Positions 1 through 6,535 of a stretch of 9,582 nt of DNA are shown piece after piece. Location of the stretch: positions 1 through 9,582 of the forward strand of contig WXFH01000375.1 of NCBI GenBank assembly GCA_009881125.1, read 5' to 3'. The notes beneath the pieces were generated by a model. The model was not told the DNA's origin, did no database searches, and saw only the letters and a list, made by a program, of their open reading frames with translations. This DNA is from Acidaminobacter sp. (GTDB lineage: Bacteria > Bacillota_A > Clostridia > Peptostreptococcales > Acidaminobacteraceae). The translations under genes and the position numbers were made by a program. The first letter of the stretch is position 1, and every line of letters begins with the position of its first letter.

Positions 1-106
1 TTAGAAGAAGTCAACTAAACATACATTCGCAACACTTTTACAAATTGATTATTGATTACACTTTGAACTCATGTTAAATGATATCAATTTAAATTGTTTG
101 ATGTAA

Positions 107-862
107 TTAACGATCTTCCTCGTACTCCACAAGCTCAGATTCATAGATCGCATCATCCATTTTCACATAACTCATCAGTGCGAGTGGAAATTCAGTTGAG
201 AGACACACCTCTGATTGAATCTCGTCGTCGACCAAATAGCGCATGAAGTACCCTTTAACGCCTGCATATTCTCGCATTTCAACGACTTCATTCGATATGG
301 TCTTCCCATCCGCTGTGTAGGACCACTTATTCCCGGCTTTAATGCTACCTTGGGAGATCCCCATCATCCACATACCACCACCCATAAATGGAGAGTAGAT
401 CGTCGTGAAGACATGCTGGCTTGCCGGATTCATCATGTAGCTCATCATAACACTGCCAAAAACATTGTCCTTGCTCTCCGTCGTAGTAAAGCTGAATTTA
501 TCCTCGCCGCTTTCACCTTCGGATTCGATGGTCACTTGATCATCATTTTCGCCTTCAACCTTTAACGTGAACCAGCCTTCTTTTATCTGACCATCTGATT
601 GGGTGATCTTGGTTTTATACTTGAAATATTGACCAGGCTCAACATTGAAAGGTTGCCAGTTTTGAAAACTTCCATCCATTTCGGTTTCTGAAATTTGTGG
701 TGACTCTTCCGGTTTTGGCTCTGGTAATTGCTGTTCAGTTTGCTCCGGTTGAGCTGTAGGAGATGGACTTTCTTCTTTCTTGCTGCCGCAGCTCGAAAGA
801 AAAAGACTTGTTGTGATGACAAGAATCAGTATAACGACAATATTTTTTCGAGCGCTTTTCAT
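107..862 (-). CDS. Putative lipoprotein of unknown function
   Basis: Encodes 251 residues. The N-terminus is a lipoprotein signal peptide: basic residues (KSARK), a hydrophobic stretch at about 8-22, then the lipobox LSSC with Cys25 as the predicted lipidated residue. A Pro/Glu/Gln-rich linker at about 29-60 probably spaces the domain from the membrane. The rest, about 65-251, is acidic and looks beta-rich. It has a Met-rich patch (SVMMSYMMNP and GGGMWMMG, about 137-170), which is unusual and might sit in a hydrophobic or metal-binding pocket; that is speculation. I do not recognise a family. The start is the ATG at 862, preceded by GGAGGT nine bases upstream. It lies downstream of the terminator that ends the LPXTG gene, so it is probably a separate transcription unit, although I found no clear promoter in the roughly 50 bases between. 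Lipoprotein class is well supported; function is unknown. Confidence 0.88.
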   Translation of the reverse strand: MKSARKNIVVILILVITTSLFLSSCGSKKEESPSPTAQPEQTEQQLPEPKPEESPQISETEMDGSFQNWQPFNVEPGQYFKYKTKITQSDGQIKEGWFTLKVEGENDDQVTIESEGESGEDKFSFTTTESKDNVFGSVMMSYMMNPASQHVFTTIYSPFMGGGMWMMGISQGSIKAGNKWSYTADGKTISNEVVEMREYAGVKGYFMRYLVDDEIQSEVCLSTEFPLALMSYVKMDDAIYESELVEYEEDR

Positions 863-910
863 TGTCTATTTACCTCCATTCGGTTTGACACAATAACTCC
901 TTATGTTGTT

Positions 911-961
911 TAAAAGGCAAATGATCATGAACAGCGGACGCTGCCGTTCATGATCATCTGC
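911..961 (-). terminator. Rho-independent terminator after the LPXTG adhesin gene
   Basis: On the minus strand, positions 961 to 917 form a long hairpin. A 16-pair outer stem (GCAGATGATCATGAAC against GTTCATGATCATTTGC, one G-U pair) continues into an inner AGC/GCT stem with a small loop. It is followed by CCTTTT at 917-912. It lies about 70 bases past the stop of the LPXTG gene. There is no T-run on the plus-strand side, so it acts in the minus direction. Confidence 0.85.
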
Positions 962-1031
962 TTTGGTGCTATCTACTCAACGGAGTGAGAATCCTGTTAA
1001 GTCACATAATATGAACTTTTTCAAATCACAT

Positions 1032-4022
1032 TTAGTCAAATTTCCTTCTCATAAAGACACCTGCCAGAATCACAAGTGAACCAATTGCATAAGCGCCAAC
1101 TGGAGGAAGTTCTCCGGTTTTTGGAAGTGCAAGAGGTACTGCTTCAACAGGAGTTACTTCTTCACCTACAGTTGTTGTATCTTCAACAACCGTAGGTGCA
1201 AGTGGCGTTGGATCAGGCGTAACTGTTTCAATTATTTCTGGATCTGGATCAGGGTCTGGGTCTGGATCAGGTCTTGAGGTGGTGTTCCAGTAGTTGCCTA
1301 CCTCAATCAGAACATTTTCTTGCTCTTCGCCAACCCAAACGTACATGTCGCCGTCTTTGAGATCTTCTGGTGCAGTAATGGTACGAGGTGAAAGCTCGAT
1401 CAATTTGTATCTTCCATATGGAAGACCGCTAAAGAGAATCTGACCGTCTTCGAAATCGCCTGAACCTGTAGTCATTGTCCATGATTGTGGAACAACCATT
1501 GCCGACATATTGGTGTCGACTTCTGGTGCTGCTTCGAGACGGAACTGAATGTTATTGAGCCATGAATCGCTGCCATTCTTGAGGCCATCTCTATTGCGGT
1601 CTCTGAACTTCATGATTTCAATAGAACCGGTTGAATCTTCCGGATCATCAGTTGGTGTGTATTTGTTGACAACTTCAGCGTTAGCTTCTTGATTCTCAGC
1701 GACGATGACTTCAACTTCCGTCATATCGTCTTCCTCATTGATGCTGACGAAACTGTAAGGCGTTGTTGGTGCAATTTCGGATATAAGGTAGCTGCCTGGT
1801 TTCAAACCTTCCAGTAATTCGTGTTCATCGTGAGACAATTTTACTGTCTTACTATAATCATCTGGACCAGTGATAAGAATTTCAAAATCTGGAATTGTAG
1901 TTGGAAGTGTAACACCTTCATCGTGAATGACCCATTTGCAAATCAGAAGTGAACCATAAACTGGATCTGGGTCAGGATCAGGTGTATATTTGTTGACGAT
2001 TTCTGCTTTTTCTGTCTTTTTCTCACCAATGATGACTTCGTAATCTGTCATGGTATCAGTGAGGTTAATGGTTTCAAAGCTGTATTCGCCTGTAGGCTCA
2101 GTTTCACTGACATAATATTTGCCTGGTACAAGATTGTTCAGTGTCTCAGTTTCATTGTGTGACAGCTTAACGGTTTCATTGTAGCCATTTGGTCCTGTAA
2201 CGATAATTTCAAATTTTGGAATATCATCAGGGAGTGTCACATCTTCATCATGGATGACCCATTTACAGATGTGGAGTGCGCCATAGCCGGGCTGAATTAC
2301 GACTTCCTTAAAAATCGCTTCAACTTTTTTGTCTGCATCCATGAGTACTTTTCCGGAGCCATCAGGAACTGTAAATCCTTCAGCGTCATTCCAGCGATCA
2401 AATTCCCAACCGCTAGCTGGTGACGCTGTGATGGTTGCTGTGGCGCCTAAAGTATAATCATGATCACCAGCTGTTGGATCAATGGTACCAGATCCGACAA
2501 CACTAGTCGTCAGCGTGACAGGCTCTGGCGGTATGACGATTTCTTTAAAGATAGCTTCGACTTTACGATCCATATCCATCTGTACTTCGCCAGATGCATT
2601 TGGCACCGTATATCCTTCAGCGTCATTCCAGCGGTCAAACTCCCAGCCGCTAGCCGGTGTTGCAGTGACGGTTGCGGTGGTACCTGGAGCATAATCGTGA
2701 TCACCAGCTGTTGGATCAATGGTACCAGATCCGACAACACTAGTCGTCAGCGTGACAGGCTCCGGCGCAGTCCCAAAAGTCTGAGGAACCAGGAAATCCA
2801 GAATCTGCGAGGTATCATTAACATCAGTATACTCAAGTGTGGTTACACCATTCATTGGGTAAAAGACATCTGACTCAAAGCCTGGATCCCCAACATTGAG
2901 TGCCAGGTCATAAGTCATGGTCGCAACGGTGCCTTCTGGTACGGTACCAAGTGTCCAGGTGATGGTTTTGTCACCATCATCAAAGTTGGCTGAGCCTTGC
3001 GTCGTACTGATGCTGCCATCGACGTACGTGTACATGGATCCTACAGGGTCAGTGACAACGCCGCTTTTAATTGGAGCGGTAATGCTTCCAGCGATATCAT
3101 TAAAAGCATCAATTAAATCATCCGCATTTGAGGCGTTGTAAAAGCTGCCGGAGGTTGCGATATTCTCCAAAACCCAGGTTGCGTCGGCAACGGTCGCATT
3201 GTTAACGGTTCCGGATAATCCAAAGGCGATAGAAAATACTTCAATCCCGGAGTCCTTTACAATTAAGGCCTGGGATAAGGTTGGTATGCCATGGTTATCC
3301 ACCAAAAAACCATCCACTTCATAAGGCGAGAAAATGGTATAGCTTGTACCAGAGCCGCCCAATTTTGTGGTATTAAAGCTTGTCAATTTGAAGTCTATCT
3401 CCGGAATTTCCGAGGAAGCTTCTGCGGCAGTTGCTTGTGTGCTTAAGGTTGGCGCGCCATCACTCAGCAGCACAATATATTGATAATCCGCAGTACTGCC
3501 TGAGATCATTCCTTGCGCGATTGCCAGCGCTTTCTGAATATAGGTTCCTCCACCGGTATTGATGTCTTCAATGGCTTCAATTAAGCCTGTGCCGGAGTCT
3601 CCAGCATCAGTAGTCAGCGGAACCACCGCCGAGGCGTTATCAGAGAAAGTGACCAGTCCAATACGGTTTGAGGTATTCCCCTCTGGAAGCAAGGTGTTGA
3701 CGAAATCTTTGGCCGTGTCTTTTGCGGCGTTAATTTTGGAACCAGCCATACTGCCTGACTTGTCAAGCACCAAAACAATATCCGTTTCAGCTGCATCGAC
3801 CTTTTGCTTGCCTTCTACAGTCATTGTGACAGTATACACGTTTTCGGTTGAAGTGGCCTCAGCAGACTTTTCAATTCTCACATCACCAGGATTGTCCAGG
3901 CTGCCCACTGCCCCGGGAACTAACGGATTGATCAGGGCATTTGAGGGAAACATCATCATCAACAAGCTTAATATGATAATCAGACTCATTGACGATCGTA
4001 CTGATTTTAATCTTTTTTTCAT
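1032..4022 (-). CDS. LPXTG-anchored VWA-domain surface adhesin with InlB-type and Cna_B/SpaA-like repeats
   Basis: Encodes 996 residues from the ATG at 4022, chosen because AGAGGTG lies six bases upstream. A GTG at 4031 would overlap that ribosome site and add three residues. Order of parts: Sec signal peptide (MKKRLK plus a hydrophobic stretch, about 1-30); VWA domain about 80-315 with a complete MIDAS (D87-x-S89-x-S91 in DKSGSM, T160 in GGGT, D188 in SDG) and an insertion at about 195-250; a beta-rich linker; two InlB-type repeats about 422-495 and 501-574 (GWEFDRWND); two Cna_B/SpaA-like domains about 579-681 and 688-790 (ICKWVIHDE...NKYTP); one SdrD_B/Cna_B-like domain about 798-912 (FRDRNRDG); an Asp-Pro run about 917-928; and the sorting signal LPKTG at 966-970 with a hydrophobic helix and RRKF tail. 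The family logic is a metal-dependent binding head on a wall-anchored stalk; the ligand is unknown. A c-di-GMP riboswitch and terminator precede it. Confidence 0.93.
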   Translation of the reverse strand: MKKRLKSVRSSMSLIIILSLLMMMFPSNALINPLVPGAVGSLDNPGDVRIEKSAEATSTENVYTVTMTVEGKQKVDAAETDIVLVLDKSGSMAGSKINAAKDTAKDFVNTLLPEGNTSNRIGLVTFSDNASAVVPLTTDAGDSGTGLIEAIEDINTGGGTYIQKALAIAQGMISGSTADYQYIVLLSDGAPTLSTQATAAEASSEIPEIDFKLTSFNTTKLGGSGTSYTIFSPYEVDGFLVDNHGIPTLSQALIVKDSGIEVFSIAFGLSGTVNNATVADATWVLENIATSGSFYNASNADDLIDAFNDIAGSITAPIKSGVVTDPVGSMYTYVDGSISTTQGSANFDDGDKTITWTLGTVPEGTVATMTYDLALNVGDPGFESDVFYPMNGVTTLEYTDVNDTSQILDFLVPQTFGTAPEPVTLTTSVVGSGTIDPTAGDHDYAPGTTATVTATPASGWEFDRWNDAEGYTVPNASGEVQMDMDRKVEAIFKEIVIPPEPVTLTTSVVGSGTIDPTAGDHDYTLGATATITASPASGWEFDRWNDAEGFTVPDGSGKVLMDADKKVEAIFKEVVIQPGYGALHICKWVIHDEDVTLPDDIPKFEIIVTGPNGYNETVKLSHNETETLNNLVPGKYYVSETEPTGEYSFETINLTDTMTDYEVIIGEKKTEKAEIVNKYTPDPDPDPVYGSLLICKWVIHDEGVTLPTTIPDFEILITGPDDYSKTVKLSHDEHELLEGLKPGSYLISEIAPTTPYSFVSINEEDDMTEVEVIVAENQEANAEVVNKYTPTDDPEDSTGSIEIMKFRDRNRDGLKNGSDSWLNNIQFRLEAAPEVDTNMSAMVVPQSWTMTTGSGDFEDGQILFSGLPYGRYKLIELSPRTITAPEDLKDGDMYVWVGEEQENVLIEVGNYWNTTSRPDPDPDPDPDPEIIETVTPDPTPLAPTVVEDTTTVGEEVTPVEAVPLALPKTGELPPVGAYAIGSLVILAGVFMRRKFD
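2461..2762 (-). repeat. Intragenic duplication encoding the two InlB-type repeats
   Basis: Bases 2461-2525 and 2698-2762 are identical over 65 nt and lie 237 nt (79 codons) apart, in frame. They are the start of two consecutive InlB-type repeat units in the LPXTG adhesin. The remainder of each unit is clearly related but diverged, with many third-position differences. The perfect block next to diverged sequence points to recent gene conversion or unequal exchange rather than simple ancient duplication. Confidence 0.9.
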
Positions 4023-4117
4023 TTTACTCACCTCTCATAATATATTTTTGCTCTCTGGATGTACCCTTTTTATATCTCTTTAGGGTTTATGGTTTAGTTC
4101 AGTTTGTATAATTTTAG

Positions 4118-4166
4118 AAAAATAAAAAAGCTGCCATGACAACAAATCAATGTTGTGCATAGCAGC
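4118..4166 (-). terminator. Intrinsic terminator forming the riboswitch expression platform
   Basis: On the minus strand, GCTGCTATG-C-ACAACA (4166-4151) pairs with TGTTGTCATGGCAGC (4144-4130). This gives 9 + 6 base pairs around one bulged C at 4157 (one T-G pair), a six-base loop, and then TTTTTTATTTTT (4129-4118). It sits between the aptamer and the LPXTG gene, 95 bases before its start codon. Its left arm contains the 3' strand of aptamer stem P1 (4161-4157), so the two structures exclude each other. Confidence 0.88.
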
Positions 4167-4239
4167 CGGTCGATCATAGCATCTGCTTTAGATACCTGGC
4201 TTTGCGTCCCCAGCTTTCGCTGAGTTTGCCTTTGTATGC
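4157..4239 (-). promoter_or_regulatory. c-di-GMP-I (GEMM-I) riboswitch aptamer upstream of the LPXTG adhesin
   Basis: The minus strand shows the GEMM-I core in order. P1 5' strand GCATA (4239-4235) is followed by AAAGGCAAAC. Then comes hairpin P2, CAGC-GAAA-GCTG (4222-4211), with a GNRA tetraloop, followed by GGGACGCAAAGCC. P3 (4199-4166) contains CTAAAG and CTATGA, matching the tetraloop-receptor halves, and P3 can pair as CC-A-GGT-ATC with GAT-CG-ACC-GG. The P1 3' strand TATGC (4161-4157) closes the aptamer. The class binds the second messenger c-di-GMP at the three-way junction. Because P1 shares bases with the terminator, ligand binding should block termination, predicting ON behaviour. 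The class assignment rests on motif and structure reading, not on a covariance-model score. Confidence 0.92.
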
Positions 4240-4244
4240 GGTTT

Positions 4245-4395
4245 GTTTAATTGTAAATCGATTTCACTATTTTCACCATTTGTACCTGTCACCAAAAACC
4301 GTTTTCTGCTCAAATTATCATCAGTATGCCTTGCAATCACTACATAAAATTTCAAACAACTTCCTCAACTTCACTGACGGTGACAGGTACGGGCA
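4245..4395. repeat. Dispersed 151-bp repeat, copy 1 (GGTGACAGGTACGG family)
   Basis: This stretch aligns without gaps to 8956-9106. Both copies hold an inverted pair of 12-mers: GTACCTGTCACC (4282-4293 here, 8993-9004 there) and GGTGACAGGTAC (4379-4390, 9090-9101), with the same 85-base spacing. The CCTTGCA(A/G)TCACTA block and the AACTTC-rich block also match. It fills the gap between the Big_2 pilin gene and the riboswitch. No transposase is present. It is best described as a non-autonomous, REP- or MITE-like intergenic element; the mechanism of spread is unknown. Confidence 0.8.
4250..4255 (-). promoter_or_regulatory. Candidate -10 box for the riboswitch-adhesin transcript
   Basis: TACAAT on the minus strand matches five of six bases of TATAAT. 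A start about seven bases downstream (near 4243) would place the RNA 5' end just before P1 of the riboswitch at 4239, which is the usual arrangement. No good -35 is visible: TGGTGA at 17-base spacing matches only three of six. The box lies at the edge of the dispersed repeat, and the other copy has the same TACAAT. Confidence 0.4.
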
Positions 4396-4413
4396 GGTAC
4401 GGGCAGGTACGGG
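4384..4413. repeat. Three perfect tandem copies of a 10-bp unit (CAGGTACGGG)
   Basis: Units at 4384-4393, 4394-4403 and 4404-4413 are identical and grow out of the GGTGACAGGTACGGGC end of the dispersed repeat. The other copies of the element have only one unit, so this is a local expansion, consistent with replication slippage at the element's end. Confidence 0.95.
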
Positions 4414-4429
4414 CAAGTAAAAATGTTCT

Positions 4430-6517
4430 TTATGGCAACGTATAGTGTACTCTGACTTGAATATGATCAAGGTAGCAAATATGATTGTCGTTACCATTAG
4501 GTGTTGATACCCTTATCTCAAAATTATTTGAATTGATTTCTGTGGATGTCCATGTACCACTGTACCAATCATCATTCATTGAACCTAAGGTATAAAGCGT
4601 ATCAGATGTTGTTAATACATTACCAATATTTTTCGTACCACGTGTATTTCCATTGTATCTCAAGGATACTGTAAAGTAACGATTATCACCACTATCTTTA
4701 CTCGCTTCAAGTGAAACTTCAATACCAGTGATAATTGCGCCATTGGGTACTATTGTGCCGGAAGATGGGACGAATTTATAATCAACACGGTCATTATCAT
4801 TGTTGAAAACCACCCAGTTATTATCTGAAGTATAGGCTTTGGTTTCATTACTGACACCATTATCATCATTAAAACTTGTTGGATTTCTCCACCCCGAATT
4901 ACCACCAACACTAAGAATACTACTCGTTACGCTTTCAGAATAATTGCCACTACCTGTAGCGATCACGCGAATGAATTTGCCTGCATCACTAGTTGTTAGA
5001 GTATAAGAACCGGATGTGGCACCTGAAATATCTTGGTATGTTCCACCAAGTGTATCACTTCTCTGCCACTGATACAATGCAGTACTAGCAGCTTCAGCCG
5101 GATCCAATTTGGTCGTTAACTCATTTCCAACACTGCCTATACCTATTATCTCAACAGAATTCAATTGCGCTGGATTAACAGTCACAACACATGTATCCGT
5201 AAAATCACCATCAACAGAAGTTGCAGTTATTGTTGCTGTACCAACCGATTTTGCTGTCAGCCAACCAGGATTTTCAGTAGTTGAAACGATACTCTCATTA
5301 CTGCTGCTCCAATTGATCCTCTTATCTGTTGCATCAGGCGGTGTATATACAACACCCAGTTGGAAGTTTTCATTGACTTCTACAACTTTTGATTCATCTA
5401 TTGAAATACCTTCAAGATCAATCTTTAAAACAGTCAAATATAATTTTACACCATCAGGATACCCCACAACGGTTCCATTACTTACTTGTTCACCATCAAC
5501 AGAAACATTCATTGCCGCAGGACTCCAGACGACGGGAACATTGAGAGTCTCTCCATTGTGCATTAATGCCGGAACTTCAGCATAATAATCATTTGGGTGA
5601 TAGACAGATCCGATCGGAATCGTTACATAAATATCTTCTATTGACGTAATCTTATTGGTTGAAATAATCTCTTGGCTAAATTCTTCTACACCTACCCGGC
5701 CAATGGTGGAGTAAGGCGTAACGGAATAGTAAAAATACCTGCCAGAAAACCTTTCGTTTATAAGGTCACAAAGTTCCTCCTCAGAAAGACCAAGATGACT
5801 ATAGAAATCTCTGAAATCTAAGGTGTCATAATTGCTTTCGACATTTGGAATGTACGTCAAATCCTCAGAATCCTCAAATGACAAAGGTGCTCTGGCGGCA
5901 TTCCACTCTTTTATAATTATTAAATCCCGTGTTGAAGGTGGTGAAGTTGTCACTGGGGACATATACCAGCGATATACGTTCATCAAGAACTCTTCAGTAG
6001 AGACCTCAGGTTCGGAACCTTCCAGTGTCACATAACTGGCGGGACTTGGGTCAACGCCTTCGGCAGCGACGACTTCAGGTGCTGCTAACGGAAAAATTTC
6101 TTCAGTATTGCCTTCAGGAATTTCTGTGCCATCTCTATATGCAGTTACTACGACATCCCCTTCTGTTACAACAGGGACCGTAAAATTGACTTTGTATTTA
6201 GGGACAAATACATTAATTTCACCATGAGCCGTACCACTAGGTGCCGCAATACCCATTTGGATAACATGACCTACAATCGTTTTACCAAAAATACTCAATG
6301 TCAGGCTTGGATCATCCACTGTAATTTCTTTGTTTCTCAGTATTTCCATTTCTTTTTCTACTTCTTGTTGAATGGCGAACGTATCTACTGTATATTTTTT
6401 TGAATCAAATAAATGGATATAACCAAAGGTCAGGAGCGGTAGCGTTGCAAGTGCAATAATTCCAAGTATAGCAATGGAAACAATAATTTCCACAAGAGTA
6501 AAGCCTTTTTTATTCAT
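4430..6517 (-). CDS. Modular type IV minor pilin (PilV-like prepilin) with Ig-like and Big_2 domains
   Basis: Encodes 695 residues from the ATG at 6517, with GGGGGGTGG just upstream. An in-frame TTG at 6532 would extend it by five residues but would consume that site. The N-terminus is a class III prepilin leader, MNKKG|FTLVE, with Glu at +5 and a hydrophobic helix to about 30. A prepilin peptidase (PilD) should cut after Gly5. Beyond the pilin module (to about 130), residues 176-283 (YRWYMS...YYSVTP) and 452-537 (YQWQRS...GATSGSY...GKFIRV) look like two related Ig-like domains flanking a Big_2 domain at about 365-447 (WSSSNESIV, VGTATITA). The C-terminal 541-695 is probably a beta-sandwich (IGNVLT...YLDHIQVRVHY). 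At 695 residues it is far longer than a usual 150-200 residue pilin. It is third in the operon, 18 bases after the previous stop. It is likely a tip-associated adhesin; the ligand is unknown. Confidence 0.92.
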   Translation of the reverse strand: MNKKGFTLVEIIVSIAILGIIALATLPLLTFGYIHLFDSKKYTVDTFAIQQEVEKEMEILRNKEITVDDPSLTLSIFGKTIVGHVIQMGIAAPSGTAHGEINVFVPKYKVNFTVPVVTEGDVVVTAYRDGTEIPEGNTEEIFPLAAPEVVAAEGVDPSPASYVTLEGSEPEVSTEEFLMNVYRWYMSPVTTSPPSTRDLIIIKEWNAARAPLSFEDSEDLTYIPNVESNYDTLDFRDFYSHLGLSEEELCDLINERFSGRYFYYSVTPYSTIGRVGVEEFSQEIISTNKITSIEDIYVTIPIGSVYHPNDYYAEVPALMHNGETLNVPVVWSPAAMNVSVDGEQVSNGTVVGYPDGVKLYLTVLKIDLEGISIDESKVVEVNENFQLGVVYTPPDATDKRINWSSSNESIVSTTENPGWLTAKSVGTATITATSVDGDFTDTCVVTVNPAQLNSVEIIGIGSVGNELTTKLDPAEAASTALYQWQRSDTLGGTYQDISGATSGSYTLTTSDAGKFIRVIATGSGNYSESVTSSILSVGGNSGWRNPTSFNDDNGVSNETKAYTSDNNWVVFNNDNDRVDYKFVPSSGTIVPNGAIITGIEVSLEASKDSGDNRYFTVSLRYNGNTRGTKNIGNVLTTSDTLYTLGSMNDDWYSGTWTSTEINSNNFEIRVSTPNGNDNHICYLDHIQVRVHYTLP

Positions 6518-6535
6518 AGTACCACCCCCCAAGTG

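Noticed and set aside
1..106. Gene tail starting with TTA at base 1 on the minus strand
   Set aside because: The frame ending there meets another stop within about 60 bases, and the region is AT-rich with no coding signal.
215..565. Plus-strand open frame opposite the lipoprotein gene
   Set aside because: It is antisense to a gene with a clear lipobox and ribosome site; its translation shows no recognisable domain.
863..916. Promoter for the lipoprotein gene
   Set aside because: Only about 50 bases separate the terminator from the start codon and no -35/-10 pair with acceptable spacing is visible, so I did not call one.
2460..3141. Plus-strand open frames opposite the LPXTG gene
   Set aside because: They are antisense shadows of a well-supported repeat-rich gene with consistent domains, and they have no convincing ribosome sites or recognisable products.
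6518..6532. TTG start at 6532 for the Big_2 pilin
   Set aside because: The extension encodes the glycine-rich product of the Shine-Dalgarno sequence itself; the ATG at 6517 starts a normal prepilin leader.
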